Origin: Quadrisphaera sp. DSM 44207
GTDB taxonomy: Bacteria; Actinomycetota; Actinomycetes; Actinomycetales; Quadrisphaeraceae
Direction: 5' to 3'
Length of the DNA stretch: 64,000 bases
Assembly: GCF_900101335.1 (NCBI RefSeq)
Contig: NZ_FNKA01000002.1
Span: forward strand, 858,521 to 922,520
Shown here: positions 44,779 through 54,469 of the stretch, piece by piece
How the letters are laid out: each line of letters opens with the position of its first letter
Position numbering within the stretch: the stretch's first letter is position 1
Program-made: the position numbers and the translations under genes
The notes under the pieces: generated by a model
Databases searched by the model: none
The model's input: only the letters and a program-made list of their open reading frames with translations
What the model was told of the DNA's origin: nothing

Positions 44779-46663
44779 ACGGGTACGTCAGGGGCACCAG
44801 GTCGGGCTCGGTGCTGCTGGGCTCCACGCCGCGCTGGGCCAGCGCGTACGCCATCACGTCGGAGAACACGGGCGCCGCCACGGTGCCGCCGTAGTAGTCG
44901 GTCTGCGGGCGCTGCAGCGTGACGGCCACGACGACCTGCGGGTCCTCGGCCGGGGCCACGCCGATGAAGGAGGAGGTGTAGCCGTTGCCGGCGTACCCGC
45001 CCTCGCCCGCCGCCTGGGCGGTGCCCGTCTTGCCGGCGACGCGGAAGCCGGGCACCGCGGCGCTCGCCCCCGTGCCCTCGGCGCTGACGACGCCCTCGAG
45101 CATGCTCACGACCGAGCGCGCGGTCTCCTCGCTGACCACGCGCGTGCCCTCGCCCGGGTCGGCGGGCGCGTAGGTGCCGTCCGGTGCGGTGGTGCCGGCG
45201 ACCACGCGGGTCGGCATCCGCACGCCGCCGTTGGCGAGCGTGGCGTACACCTGCGCGGCCTGCAGCACGTTCACGCCGTACCCCTGCCCGAAGAGGACCG
45301 TGTACTGCTGGCGGCCGTCCCACTCGCTCGGCGGGGTGAGGATGCCCGCGGTCTCCCCCGGCATCCCCAGGTGGCGCTCGCCCATGCCGAAGCGGCGCAG
45401 GTAGTCGTAGCGCTGCTGCGGGGTCAGCCGCTCCCCGACCATCACCGTGCCGGTGTTGGACGACGACGCGAGCACGCCCGCGAACGTGCGCTCCTCGTCC
45501 TCGTGCGGGTGGGAGTCGCGGAAGGTCTGCCCGTTGGGGGTGGTGTAGCGGTATGGGACCACCATGCGCGTGTCCGGCGCGACGAGGCCCTCCTCGATCG
45601 CCGCCGCCGCGGTGATCACCTTGGCGGTCGACCCGGGCTCGACGACGTCCTGCAGCGCGCGGTTGCCGCGGTCCTCCGGGTCGGAGGCGCCGGGGTCGTT
45701 GGGGTCGAGGCTGGGCGCCTCCGCCAGCGCGAGGACCTCCCCCTGCGGGCTCATCGCGACGACCGTGCCCCACTGCGCGCCCGTCTCCGCGACCTTCGCC
45801 GCGATCGCCTGCTGGGCGTACCACTGCAGGTCGCGGTCGACGGTGAGGCGGACGTCGGTGCCGTCCACCGGCGCGGTGCCGGTCTCCTCGCCCATGGGGA
45901 TGCGCTGGCCGTCGTGGCCGCGCTCGTAGGTCTCGACCCCGTCGGTCCCGGTGAGCAGGTCGTCCTGGGCCATCTCCAGGCCGGCGAGCGCGCGGCCGTC
46001 GCCGCTGACGAAGCCGACGAGGTTGCCGGCGACGTCCCCGGCCGGGTAGGTGCGCAGCCCCGTCCTCTCGCTGTAGAGGCCGGGGATGTCCAGGGCCTGC
46101 ACCGAGCGCCACACCTGCGGCGTCACGCCCTGGGCGACGTAGGCGAAGCGGCTCCGGCCGTCGTAGGTGAGGGTCGCCGCCACCTCCTCGACCGGCAGCC
46201 CGACCAGCGGCGCGACCTGCTCGGCGGCCTGCTGCGGGGTCAGGGGCGTGCGGGTGCCGTCGGGCACGAACAGCTTGGGGTCGGCGGTGATGTCGCGGCG
46301 CTCGACGGTCTCGGCGAGGACGGCGCCCTCGGCGTCGGTGATCGTGCCGCGCACGGCGGGGGTGGTGACCTCCACGAGCCGGTTGCCCAGCGCGGCGCTG
46401 GCCAGCGAGTGGGCGTCGACGGCCTGCAGCTGCAGCAGGCGGGTGGTGAAGACGAGCGTGACGGCGAGCACCACCGCCAGCAGCACGGCGGTGCGGCCCT
46501 CGATCCGCCCGGCGCGCGGTCCCGCGGGGCGCGGCGTCCGCGGTGCCGTGCGTGGTGTCGGGCCCGGTGTGGTGCCGGGTGCGGCGGGGCGCTGGCGCGA
46601 CGCGCCGGCCGGGCGCGCGGGGGTGCGGACCTGCCGGGGCGGTGCGGACGGTGCCTGCGGCAC
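44777..46663 (-). CDS. ftsI: Septal transpeptidase FtsI (class B PBP3)
   Basis: A 628-residue penicillin-binding protein. A 55-residue Pro/Ala cytoplasmic tail precedes helix VLLAVVLAVTLVFTTRLLQL. The PBP dimer domain has RGTITDAEGAVLAETV. The transpeptidase has the nucleophile STAK (Ser345), SSN (401-403) and KTGTAQ (545). It crosslinks septal peptidoglycan with FtsW. GTG start with GGAGG. Separated from ftsL by 62 bases of G-rich direct repeats. Confidence 0.97.
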   Translation of the reverse strand: MPQAPSAPPRQVRTPARPAGASRQRPAAPGTTPGPTPRTAPRTPRPAGPRAGRIEGRTAVLLAVVLAVTLVFTTRLLQLQAVDAHSLASAALGNRLVEVTTPAVRGTITDAEGAVLAETVERRDITADPKLFVPDGTRTPLTPQQAAEQVAPLVGLPVEEVAATLTYDGRSRFAYVAQGVTPQVWRSVQALDIPGLYSERTGLRTYPAGDVAGNLVGFVSGDGRALAGLEMAQDDLLTGTDGVETYERGHDGQRIPMGEETGTAPVDGTDVRLTVDRDLQWYAQQAIAAKVAETGAQWGTVVAMSPQGEVLALAEAPSLDPNDPGASDPEDRGNRALQDVVEPGSTAKVITAAAAIEEGLVAPDTRMVVPYRYTTPNGQTFRDSHPHEDEERTFAGVLASSSNTGTVMVGERLTPQQRYDYLRRFGMGERHLGMPGETAGILTPPSEWDGRQQYTVLFGQGYGVNVLQAAQVYATLANGGVRMPTRVVAGTTAPDGTYAPADPGEGTRVVSEETARSVVSMLEGVVSAEGTGASAAVPGFRVAGKTGTAQAAGEGGYAGNGYTSSFIGVAPAEDPQVVVAVTLQRPQTDYYGGTVAAPVFSDVMAYALAQRGVEPSSTEPDLVPLTYP

Positions 46664-46684
46664 GGGGCCTCCACCTGGTGCGTC

Positions 46685-46722
46685 GGGTCGGGCGGGGGGG
46701 TCTGGTGGGGTCGGGCGGGGGG
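46685..46722 (+). repeat. G-rich direct repeat between ftsL and ftsI
   Basis: GGGTCGGGCGGGGGG occurs twice (from 46685 and from 46708) within 40 bases, on the template strand for the division genes. It easily meets a G-quadruplex pattern. No promoter was recognised in this gap. Confidence 0.6.
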
Positions 46723-46725
46723 CGC

Positions 46726-47283
46726 TCAGCGGGCCGCGGCGTCCTCCGCGGACCCGTCGGCGGGCGCGTCGGCGGGCCCGTCGGCGGGCGCGTCGACGTC
46801 CGCCGGCGCGTCGACGTCCGCCGGTGCGCCGTCCTGGGCGGGTGCGCCCGCGCCGTCGGCGGGAGGCGCCGGAGACGGGCCCGCGGGCGCGGGGGCGGGG
46901 CTGGGGTCGCCGGAGGCGGTGCCGTCGGCCAGGCGCACGAAGCCGGGCTCGGACGACGGCACCATGCCGAGGTCCCCGGCGCGCTCGGCGAGGGCGCCGG
47001 GCGCGGAGACGGCGTCCAGCTCCTCGCGCAGCGCCTGCTCCTGCTCGGCGAGCGCGGTGTGCTGGGCGACGAGGTCGTGGGCGGCGTAGCTGCCGTGCGA
47101 GAGCTGGATGTGCAGCAGCAGCACCGTCAGCAGCGTCGTGAGCATCACCGCGGCGCAGGCCAGCACGACGGGCAGGCGGGAGGGCGCCGACGGCGGCGGC
47201 GCCAGCAGCCGCAGCCGCGGGCGGACCCGGGTGCGCGCCGTCGTCCCGCGCCGGGCCGGGGCGCGGACGGCGGAGGTGCTCAC
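46726..47283 (-). CDS. ftsL: FtsL-like division protein with Asp/Ala/Pro repeat tail
   Basis: A 185-residue bitopic protein between rsmH and ftsI, the FtsL position. A basic tail ([17 protein letters not shown]) precedes helix [22 protein letters not shown] short coiled coil follows ([20 protein letters not shown]) and [16 protein letters not shown], a motif common in actinobacterial FtsL. The last 55 residues are Pro/Ala/Asp repeats ([12 protein letters not shown]). FtsL bridges FtsQ and FtsW-FtsI. The start overlaps the rsmH stop. Confidence 0.85.
   Translation of the reverse strand: MSTSAVRAPARRGTTARTRVRPRLRLLAPPPSAPSRLPVVLACAAVMLTTLLTVLLLHIQLSHGSYAAHDLVAQHTALAEQEQALREELDAVSAPGALAERAGDLGMVPSSEPGFVRLADGTASGDPSPAPAPAGPSPAPPADGAGAPAQDGAPADVDAPADVDAPADGPADAPADGSAEDAAAR
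46752..46832 (-). repeat. In-frame tandem repeats at ftsL 3' end
   Basis: Units of 12 bp (CGTCGGCGGGCG type) and two 18-bp units (GCGTCGACGTCCGCCGGY) encode the [11 protein letters not shown] tail of FtsL. Confidence 0.75.
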
Positions 47284-48248
47284 GCCGCCGCCCTCGCCGG
47301 CGGGCGCACCCGCTCCGCGGCGCGCAGGCGCACGGAGGCGGCGCGGGGGTTGGCGGCCACCTCCTCGGCCGGCGCCTGCTCCGCGCCGCGCGTGAGCAGC
47401 CGCAGCTGCGGCGCGTGCTCGGGCAGCTCCACCGGCAGCCCGGGAGGCGCGGTGCTCGCGGCTCCCGCGGCCAGCACCTGCTTGACCATGCGGTCCTCCA
47501 GGGAGTGGTAGGCGAGGACGACGATGCGGCCGCCGACGGCCAGGGCCCCCACGGCGGCCGGCAGCGCGGCGCGCAGCGCGTCCAGCTCGCGGTTGACCTC
47601 GATGCGCAGCGCCTGGAAGGTGCGCTTGGCGGGGTTGCCCCCGGTGCGCCGGGTCGCGGCCGGCACGGCGGCGCGCACGAGCTCGACCAGCCGGGCGCTG
47701 CGCTCGAAGGGCTGCCGCTCCCGCTCGCGCACGACGGCGTCGGCGATGCGGCGCGCGAACCGCTCCTCCCCGTAGGCGCGCAGCACGCGCGCCAGCTCGG
47801 GGGCCGGGTAGGTGTTGAGGACGTCGGCGGCGGTGCTCCCGCCGGTGGGGTCCATCCGCATGTCCAGGCGCGCGTCGTGCGCGTAGGCGAAGCCGCGCTC
47901 GACCTCGTCGAGCTGCAGGGAGGAGACCCCGAGGTCCATGAGCACGCCCTGCACGGCGTCCAAGCCGAGGTCGGCGAGGACGTCGGGCAGCTGGTCGTAG
48001 ACGGCGCGCACGAGGGTCGTGCGGTCGGCGTGCTCGGCGAGGCGCTCGGAGGCGCTGGCCAGGGCCTGCGGGTCGCGGTCGACGCCGACCAGGCGCGCGG
48101 CGGGGCAGCGGCGCAGCAGCGCCTCGCTGTGGCCCCCGAGGCCGAGGGTGGCGTCGACGACGACGGAGCCGGGGCGCTGCAGGGCGGGGGCGAGCAGCTC
48201 CACGCACCGGTCGAGCAGGACGGGCACGTGGCGGACGGGACCCGTCAC
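47280..48248 (-). CDS. rsmH: 16S rRNA (cytosine1402-N4)-methyltransferase RsmH
   Basis: A 322-residue AdoMet enzyme. [33 protein letters not shown] (AdoMet loop), [53 protein letters not shown] and [17 protein letters not shown] match MraW/RsmH. It is the second gene of the mra/dcw cluster, 237 bases after mraZ. That gap holds a CCGGACG-CC-CGTCCGG hairpin (48334-48349) but no clear promoter. Confidence 0.97.
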   Translation of the reverse strand: MTGPVRHVPVLLDRCVELLAPALQRPGSVVVDATLGLGGHSEALLRRCPAARLVGVDRDPQALASASERLAEHADRTTLVRAVYDQLPDVLADLGLDAVQGVLMDLGVSSLQLDEVERGFAYAHDARLDMRMDPTGGSTAADVLNTYPAPELARVLRAYGEERFARRIADAVVRERERQPFERSARLVELVRAAVPAATRRTGGNPAKRTFQALRIEVNRELDALRAALPAAVGALAVGGRIVVLAYHSLEDRMVKQVLAAGAASTAPPGLPVELPEHAPQLRLLTRGAEQAPAEEVAANPRAASVRLRAAERVRPPARAAA

Positions 48249-48485
48249 GTCGGTCTCCCTCCTGCTCCGGCGCCGGGAGGACGGCGGCGCGTGGTCCTGC
48301 GGTGCTGGTGCTGCTGCCGCTGGGGCTGCGCCGCCGGACGCCCGTCCGGCCAGGTCCCCATCCGCTCCACCGGCCCGGGCGGGCTGCGGCCTGACACCGG
48401 GGAAGGTGCGTCAGGACGCGGGAGCGGCTGGAGGCCTGGCCGGACGTGCTGGCCGGGCGCTGCTGAGGCGGCCGTGGTCAGGGGG

Positions 48486-48917
48486 TCAGAACAGGCCGGG
48501 CACGACCTCCTCCGCTGTGCTGGCGAACGCGCCCTCCTGCTCGGCCAGGTACGCGTTCCACGCCCGCTCGTCCCAGATCTCGACGCGCGGCCCGGCCCCG
48601 ATGACGGCGCAGTCGCGCGTCAGCCCGGCGTAGGAGCGCAGCGCCGGGGGCACCGTGATGCGCCCCTGCCGGTCCGGCACCTCGTCGGAGGCCCCGGACA
48701 GCAGCACCCGCAGGTAGTCCCGCGCCTGCTTGCTCGTCACCGGGGCCTGCCTCAGCTGCTCGTGCATCCGTTCGAACTCCGCCACCGGGAACACGTACAG
48801 GCACCTGTCCTGCCCCCGGGTGAGCACCAGGCCGTCGGCCAGCTGCTCGCGGAAGCGCGCCGGGAGGATGAGGCGCCCCTTGTCGTCGAGGCGCGGGGTG
48901 TGGGTGCCGAGGAACAC
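48486..48917 (-). CDS. mraZ: Transcriptional regulator MraZ
   Basis: A 143-residue protein with two AbrB-like halves: [23 protein letters not shown] and a second DKGR-like [20 protein letters not shown]. MraZ forms ring multimers and represses the dcw operon by binding TG-rich direct repeats. GTG 48917 follows a perfect AGGAGGTG site. Three 10-bp-spaced boxes lie upstream (48959-48985). Confidence 0.97.
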   Translation of the reverse strand: MFLGTHTPRLDDKGRLILPARFREQLADGLVLTRGQDRCLYVFPVAEFERMHEQLRQAPVTSKQARDYLRVLLSGASDEVPDRQGRITVPPALRSYAGLTRDCAVIGAGPRVEIWDERAWNAYLAEQEGAFASTAEEVVPGLF

Positions 48918-48958
48918 CGGCCGCCACCTCCTGCGCCGCGACGGAAGCACCTCCCGCG

Positions 48959-48985
48959 CTCCGCATGTCTCCACATTACTCCACA
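48959..48985 (-). promoter_or_regulatory. MraZ-box operator: three 10-bp-spaced TGYGGAG repeats
   Basis: Reading the minus strand: TGTGGAG (48985-48979), TGTGGAG (48975-48969), TGCGGAG (48965-48959), starting exactly 10 bp apart, 42 bases before the mraZ start. Repeats of this kind upstream of mraZ are the known MraZ binding site, giving autorepression of the division cluster. Confidence 0.8.
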
Positions 48986-49194
48986 ACCCCCCACCGTCAA
49001 TGATCGTCGGCGCTCGGCGCGCCGCGGCGCACGCGTCGCCGCAGGTCAGCGGGGTGGGGGTGGAGGGAGGGCCCCGCGCGGCGCCGCGCGGCGTCGTCAC
49101 GCTGCGTGGCCGCACGCGCTGCCGCGGGCGCCGCCGGGGGCGGCCCGCGGGCGCGCTGCGGCTCGCGGGCGGCGTGCCCCGGCACCGCGTGACG

Positions 49195-49200
49195 TAGCGT
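49195..49200 (+). promoter_or_regulatory. -10 element TAGCGT of the moxR operon
   Basis: TAGCGT ends seven bases before GTG 49208, without a ribosome site, implying leaderless transcription of moxR. The 290-base region 48918-49207 between mraZ and moxR otherwise holds the MraZ boxes and GC-rich DNA with no further gene seen. Confidence 0.5.
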
Positions 49201-49207
49201 CCTCGCT

Positions 49208-50293
49208 GTGTCGGTCGCGCAGCCGCGGTACTCGGACGGGCTCGGGGACGGTCTCGAGGGCCGGCTGGGGGGCGGGCTCTCGAGCGGGCTGCAGAGCGGG
49301 CTCCCCGGCGGGTCCGCCGGCGCGCTGGGCGACCCCGGCGGCGGGCTCGCCGAGCTGCTCGACGTCCTCGGACGCGTGCGCGCGGCCGTGGAGTCGGTGG
49401 TGGAGGGCAAGAGCGAGGCCGTGCGCACCGCGCTGACGGTGCTGCTGGCCGAGGGCCACCTGCTGGTCGAGGACGTGCCCGGCGTCGGCAAGACGCTGCT
49501 GGCCAAGGCGCTCGCCCGCGCCAGCGGCTGCTCGGTGCGGCGGGTGCAGTTCACCCCCGACCTGCTGCCGAGCGACCTGACCGGCGTCAGCGTCTACGAC
49601 GCCCGGGTGCAGTCCTTCCGGTTCGAGCCCGGGCCGGTGTTCGCCAACGTCGTCGTCGGCGACGAGATCAACCGGGCCTCGCCCAAGACGCAGTCGGCGC
49701 TGCTCGAGTGCATGGCCGAGCGGCAGGTCACCGTCGACGGCACCACGCACCTGCTGGCGCCGCCGTTCATGGTCGTCGCCACGCAGAACCCCAGCGAGAT
49801 GGAGGGCACCTACGCCCTGCCCGAGGCGCAGCGCGACCGCTTCATGGCCCGGATCTCGATGGGCTACCCCGCCGCCGCCGCGGAGATGGCGATGCTCGAC
49901 ACCCACGGCGAGAGCGACCCGCTGGGCCACCTGGAGGCCGTCACGGACGCCGAGGGGATCCGGCGCGCGGTCGCCACGGCGGCCGCCGTGCACGCCTCCT
50001 CGGCGGTCAAGCAGTACCTGCTCGACCTCGTGGGCGCCACGCGCGAGCACCCCGACGTCGCCCTCGGCGCCTCCCCGCGGGCGAGCCTGCACCTGCTGCG
50101 GGCCGCCCGGGCCTCGGCGGCGCTGGCCGGGCGCGACCACGTGCTGCCCGACGACGTCCAGGACCTGCTGGTGCGCGTGCTGGCGCACCGGCTGGTGCTG
50201 ACGGCCGACGCCCAGCTGGCGCGCCGCACGCCCGCGGGCGTGCTGGAGGAGCTGCTGGGGCGGGTGCCCGTCCCGGCGCCGCCGGGCCGGTGA
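49208..50293 (+). CDS. MoxR-family AAA+ ATPase
   Basis: A 361-residue ATPase. After a Gly/Leu-rich N-terminal stretch (residues 10-45), [18 protein letters not shown] (Walker A about 92-96), [20 protein letters not shown] (Walker B), [20 protein letters not shown] (sensor 1) and [12 protein letters not shown] (Arg finger region) are present. MoxR proteins act as chaperones that mature neighbouring proteins. The stop overlaps the DUF58 gene. Confidence 0.95.
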   Translation: MSVAQPRYSDGLGDGLEGRLGGGLSSGLQSGLPGGSAGALGDPGGGLAELLDVLGRVRAAVESVVEGKSEAVRTALTVLLAEGHLLVEDVPGVGKTLLAKALARASGCSVRRVQFTPDLLPSDLTGVSVYDARVQSFRFEPGPVFANVVVGDEINRASPKTQSALLECMAERQVTVDGTTHLLAPPFMVVATQNPSEMEGTYALPEAQRDRFMARISMGYPAAAAEMAMLDTHGESDPLGHLEAVTDAEGIRRAVATAAAVHASSAVKQYLLDLVGATREHPDVALGASPRASLHLLRAARASAALAGRDHVLPDDVQDLLVRVLAHRLVLTADAQLARRTPAGVLEELLGRVPVPAPPGR

Positions 50294-51579
50294 GCCGGCG
50301 CGGCGCCGTGCGGGGGCTCACCCTGCGCGGGCACAGCCTCCTCGCCGCGGGGGCCAGCGCCGCCGCGTGCGGCCTGGCCCTGGGCCAGCGCGACCTGCTG
50401 CGCGTCGGGGTGCTGCTCGTCGTCCTGCCGCTGGCCGCGCTGCTCGTCGCCGCCCGCAGCCGCTCGCGCCTGCGGGTCGCGCGCACCGCGACGCCCGAGC
50501 GGGTGCACGCGGGCGGCTCCACCCGCGTGCGCCTGGAGCTGGTGAACACCGCCTCGGTCACCACCGGCGCGGTGCTCGCCCAGGACCGCTGCCCCGCGGC
50601 GCTCGGCACCGCGCCCCGCTTCGCGCTCGAGCGGCTGCCCGCGGGCGCCCGCTCCGCCGTCGCCTACACGCTGCGGCCCGGCGTGCGCGGGCGGCACCGC
50701 CTCGGGCCGCTGCAGGTGCGCGTCGGGGACCCCTTCGGCCTGTGCGAGGTGCCCGGGGACGTCGGCGCCGAGCAGCCGCTCCTGGTGCTCCCGCACGTGG
50801 AGGCCCTGGCCCCGCTGGCGGGAGACCCCGGCTGGGCGGGGGCCGGGGAGGCCGCGCGGCGGGCGCTGGTCAGCGCCGGGGACCGCGACGTCACCACGCG
50901 CGAGTACCGCTCCGGGGACGACCTGCGGCGCGTGCACTGGCGCTCGAGCGCCCGGCGCGGGGAGCTGATGGTGCGCCAGGACGAGCAGCCCCGCTCGCGC
51001 CGCGCGACCGTGCTGCTCGACCGGCGCGAGCAGGCGCACTGCGGGCACGGCCCGGACTCCTCCTTCGAGTGGGCGGTCAGCGCCGCCGCGTCGGTGGCGG
51101 TGCTGCTCTCCTCCGCCGGGTACGGGGTGCGGGTCGTCAGCGGGACGGCGGCCGAGGGCGCGGCGGGCGGCGGCGCGGGCTCCGGTGCCGGGTGGCAGGT
51201 GCACCGGGCCGCCAGCGCGGCGGACCTGCTCGACGCCCTCGCGGTGGTGGGCACCGGCCCTGCGGAGGTGCTGGCCGCGGCCGCGGGAGCGGTGGGCCCC
51301 ACGACCGGCGAGAGCCTCGTCGTGGCCGTCCTGGGCCAGGTCGACGGCGCGGACGTCGCGCCGCTGGCGCCGCTGCCGGGACGCGGCGTGCGGGGCCTGG
51401 CGGTGCTGGCGGACACGGGCACCTGGCCCGGGCGGCCCGCCGCGCGGCACCGGGACCCGCGCGCGGAGGCCTCCCGCGCCCGCTCGGCGCTGGCCGCGGG
51501 GGGCTGGTCCGTCGTACCCGCGACGTACGGTGAGCCGGTGGCGCGGGTGTGGCGCTCCCTGCTGGAAGGACGGGCATGA
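50290..51579 (+). CDS. DUF58 domain membrane protein
   Basis: A 429-residue protein with two N-terminal helices (LLAAGASAAACGLALGQ, LLVVLPLAALLVAARSR). The DUF58 core is DVTTREYRSGDDLRRVHWRSSARRGELMVRQ, followed by a vWA-like region (RATVLLDRR). It is the usual partner of MoxR and transglutaminase proteins. Coupled to both by overlaps. Confidence 0.93.
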   Translation: MSRRGAVRGLTLRGHSLLAAGASAAACGLALGQRDLLRVGVLLVVLPLAALLVAARSRSRLRVARTATPERVHAGGSTRVRLELVNTASVTTGAVLAQDRCPAALGTAPRFALERLPAGARSAVAYTLRPGVRGRHRLGPLQVRVGDPFGLCEVPGDVGAEQPLLVLPHVEALAPLAGDPGWAGAGEAARRALVSAGDRDVTTREYRSGDDLRRVHWRSSARRGELMVRQDEQPRSRRATVLLDRREQAHCGHGPDSSFEWAVSAAASVAVLLSSAGYGVRVVSGTAAEGAAGGGAGSGAGWQVHRAASAADLLDALAVVGTGPAEVLAAAAGAVGPTTGESLVVAVLGQVDGADVAPLAPLPGRGVRGLAVLADTGTWPGRPAARHRDPRAEASRARSALAAGGWSVVPATYGEPVARVWRSLLEGRA

Positions 51580-53849
51580 GCTCCTGGTGGTGGCCGCGCG
51601 CGTGCGGCGCCCTGGCGGTGGCGGCCGTGGCCGTGGGCCTGCGCCCGGTGATCTCGGGCACCGCGTGGCTGCTCGAGGCCCTCGCGGCCGTCGTGGTGGT
51701 CGCCGCGGTCGGCGCGGGCGCGCAGGCCCTCCCCCGCCCGCCCACCCACCCCGGCCTCGTCGTCCTCGCGCAGCTGGCCGCCCTGGCGGTGGTGCTCTCG
51801 CTGCTGTTCGCGCCCGCGCAGGCGGTGCTGGGCCTGCTGCCCGGGCCGTCGGCCTGGGCCGAGCTGGCCCGCGTGGCCGGCGAGGGGGCCGAGGCGGTGT
51901 GGGCGCAGGGCGCGCCCGTGGCGCCCGGGCCCGGCATCCGCCTGTTCGCGACCGCGGGCGCGGGCCTGGTGGCCGTGCTGGTGGACCTGCTCGCCGCGGG
52001 CCTGCGGCGCCCCGCCCTCGCCGGCCTGCCGCTGCTGGCCGTGCACTCCACGGCCGCGGTGTTCGCGCCCGGGGGCCTCGGCGCGGGCTGGTTCGTCCTC
52101 GCCGCGGTCGGGTACCTGCTGCTGCTCGCCTCCGACGAGCCGGGGCGCACCGGGCGGTGGGGCCGCCGGGTGCCGGTGCGCGCGGGCGCGGGCGCCGACA
52201 GCGCGCCGTCCTGGCCGAGCGCCGCCCGGGCGGCGGCCGCGGTGGCCGTGGCAGCGGCCGTGGTCGTGCCCGCGCTCGTCCCCACCGTCAGCGGCGGCGC
52301 CGTCCTGGCCGGTGCGGGCGGGGGCGGCCGGGGCGGGTCGCTGGACTCCGTCGACCCGCTGCTGGACCTGCGCGCCGACCTGGAGGCCGACCGGGACGCG
52401 CGGGTGCTGCGCTACCGCACGGACGTGCCCACCCCCCAGCCGCTGCGGATCGTCACGGTCGACACCTTCGACGGCGACACCTGGGAGCCGACGGCGCCGG
52501 AGCCCGCGGCGCAGCAGGACCTGCGGAGCCCGCTGACGCCCCCGCCGGGCCTGGACCCGGCCACGCCCACCCGGCCCAGCCGCTACGAGGTGGACGTCGA
52601 GGCCCTGCGCCAGCAGTGGCTGCCGGTGCCGTACCCGCCCACCCGGGTCGACGTGGACGGCGACTGGCGCTTCGACCCCGCCACCCTGAACGTCCTCGGT
52701 GCCAGCGGCACGCGCACCCGGGCCGGCCAGGAGTACGTGGTCGACTACCTGGAGGTGACCCCCAGCGCCGAGCAGCTGGCCACCGCCCCGCCCGCGCCCG
52801 AGGACGTCGTGGCCGCCTACGGCGCCGCGCCCGCGGACCTGCCGCCGCTGATCGCGCAGACCGCGCAGGAGGTCGCCGGCGACGAGCAGGACCCGTACGC
52901 GCGCGCCGTGGCCCTGCAGACCTACTTCCGCTCCGGCGGCGGCTTCACCTACACCCACGACGCCCCCGAGCCGGACACCTCCAGCGCGCTGGCCGACTTC
53001 CTCGCCGACAAGGAGGGGTACTGCACGCACTACGCCTCCGCGATGGCGGTGATGGCGCGCACCCTGGGCATCCCCGCGCGCGTGGCGGTGGGCTTCCTGC
53101 CCGGCCAGGAGGTCGACGACGGCGAGTGGGAGATCACCCTGCGCGACGCCCACGCCTGGCCGGAGCTGTACTTCGCCGGGGCCGGGTGGGTGCGCTTCGA
53201 GCCGACGCCCGGCACCCGCAGCGGAGCGGTGCCGGGGTGGACCGTGCCGCCCGTGGCGGCGCCCGTGCCCAGCGCGGCGGCCGCGCCCAGCGCCGCGGCG
53301 CCCGCTCCCGCACCCCAGCGGGCCGACGAGGGCGGCGGCGCGGCCGACGTCCCGGACGCCTCGGCGGCGCCCGCGGCGTCCGGGCTGCCGTGGCAGGTGC
53401 CGGTGGTCGCCGCGCTCGTCGCCGGCGTCCTGGCCGCGCCCCTGGTCAGCCGCTCGGTGGTGCGCCGGCACCGCTGGCAGCGGGCGGCCACGCCCGCGCA
53501 GCGCGCGGAGGCCGCCTGGGCGGACCTCGTCGAGCAGGTCGGCGACCTCGGCGTGCCGCTGGCGGCCTCGGCGACGCCCCGCCAGGTGGGCCGGCAGCTG
53601 TCCGGCCACGGCCGCGAGGAGGCGCTGGGCCGGCTGGTGACCGCGGTGGAGGCCTCGCGCTACGCGCCGGCGCGCGGCGCCGGGCGCGCCGAGGACGCGC
53701 TGGCGCAGGACGTGCGCGCGGTGGTCGGGGCGATCGTCGCCGACCGACCCCGCGCGGCGACCTGGCGGTGGCGGGTGCTGCCCGCCTCGGGCGTGGCGCA
53801 CCTGCGCCGCGCCGCTCGCGCGGTCAGGACGCGGCTGCTGCGCCGCTGA
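51576..53849 (+). CDS. TgpA-like transmembrane transglutaminase
   Basis: A 757-residue protein. Six or more helices occur in residues 8-240, then an extracytoplasmic transglutaminase core. The catalytic Cys is in KEGYCTHYASAMAVMARTLG (about 482), with VAVGFLPGQEVDDGEWE and the His in RDAHAWPELYFAGAGWVRFEPTPG. A last helix near 607-625 (WQVPVVAALVAGVLAAPLV) and a DUF4129-like cytoplasmic tail follow. It completes a MoxR-DUF58-TGase operon, probably acting at the envelope; the substrate is unknown. Confidence 0.93.
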   Translation: MSSWWWPRACGALAVAAVAVGLRPVISGTAWLLEALAAVVVVAAVGAGAQALPRPPTHPGLVVLAQLAALAVVLSLLFAPAQAVLGLLPGPSAWAELARVAGEGAEAVWAQGAPVAPGPGIRLFATAGAGLVAVLVDLLAAGLRRPALAGLPLLAVHSTAAVFAPGGLGAGWFVLAAVGYLLLLASDEPGRTGRWGRRVPVRAGAGADSAPSWPSAARAAAAVAVAAAVVVPALVPTVSGGAVLAGAGGGGRGGSLDSVDPLLDLRADLEADRDARVLRYRTDVPTPQPLRIVTVDTFDGDTWEPTAPEPAAQQDLRSPLTPPPGLDPATPTRPSRYEVDVEALRQQWLPVPYPPTRVDVDGDWRFDPATLNVLGASGTRTRAGQEYVVDYLEVTPSAEQLATAPPAPEDVVAAYGAAPADLPPLIAQTAQEVAGDEQDPYARAVALQTYFRSGGGFTYTHDAPEPDTSSALADFLADKEGYCTHYASAMAVMARTLGIPARVAVGFLPGQEVDDGEWEITLRDAHAWPELYFAGAGWVRFEPTPGTRSGAVPGWTVPPVAAPVPSAAAAPSAAAPAPAPQRADEGGGAADVPDASAAPAASGLPWQVPVVAALVAGVLAAPLVSRSVVRRHRWQRAATPAQRAEAAWADLVEQVGDLGVPLAASATPRQVGRQLSGHGREEALGRLVTAVEASRYAPARGAGRAEDALAQDVRAVVGAIVADRPRAATWRWRVLPASGVAHLRRAARAVRTRLLRR

Positions 53850-53894
53850 GGCGCAGACGACGGAGGCGCAGACGACGCCGCTGAGCGCAGACGG

Positions 53895-53927
53895 CGGAGC
53901 GGCCCGGAGGTGCTCCGGGCCGCTCCG
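53895..53927. terminator. Bidirectional hairpin terminator
   Basis: GGAGCGGCCCGGAG and CTCCGGGCCGCTCC (plus an outer C-G pair) with loop GTG, placed between the transglutaminase stop and the stop of the convergent DUF3040 gene. Confidence 0.85.
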
Positions 53928-53952
53928 TCGGTCGGGTTCGGTCGGGGGCTGA

Positions 53953-54381
53953 TCAGCCCCAGCGGTCGTCGCGGCGGCGCTCCCAGCGCTGCTCGAGGCG
54001 CTGCATGAAGGTGCCGCTGCGGGGAGAGCGGGGGCTCGGGCGCTTGCCGCGGCCGCCGCGGGAGGGGTGCGCCGCCGGGCGGGCACCGCCGCGAACCACG
54101 CCGAGCGGGCGGGAGCGCGCGGTGGGAGCGGACAGCGCGTACACGAGCCCGCCGAGCATGAGGACGAACGCCCCGGCGCCGATCCACGGGCTCCTCTGGA
54201 CGACGGCCAGGACCAGGACGCCCAGGCCGACGAGCACCGCGACCACGCCGATGACGATGCGCCGCCGAGCGGCGGGGACGGAGCGCGGCCCCCGCATCGT
54301 GGAGGCGAAGCGGGGGTCGTCGGAGAGCAGCTGCTGCTCCATCTGCTCGAGCAAGCGCTGCTCGTGGTCGGACAGCGGCAC
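53953..54381 (-). CDS. DUF3040 membrane protein
   Basis: A 142-residue protein of a family found in actinobacteria. MPLSDHEQRLLEQMEQQLLSD and DDPRFASTM are its signature, followed by two helices (IVIGVVAVLVGLGVLVLAVV and WIGAGAFVLMLGGLVYALS) and a basic tail. Start GTG with AGGAGG. Often next to dinB or dcw genes in this phylum; the role is not established. Confidence 0.92.
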   Translation of the reverse strand: MPLSDHEQRLLEQMEQQLLSDDPRFASTMRGPRSVPAARRRIVIGVVAVLVGLGVLVLAVVQRSPWIGAGAFVLMLGGLVYALSAPTARSRPLGVVRGGARPAAHPSRGGRGKRPSPRSPRSGTFMQRLEQRWERRRDDRWG

Positions 54382-54469
54382 CGCGACCTCCTGCGGTCGT
54401 GCCTACGAAGTGCCCCCAGGATAGGTCGCCCGCAGGTGTGGGGAAAGCCGGGTGGCAGGGTGGCGGTCG

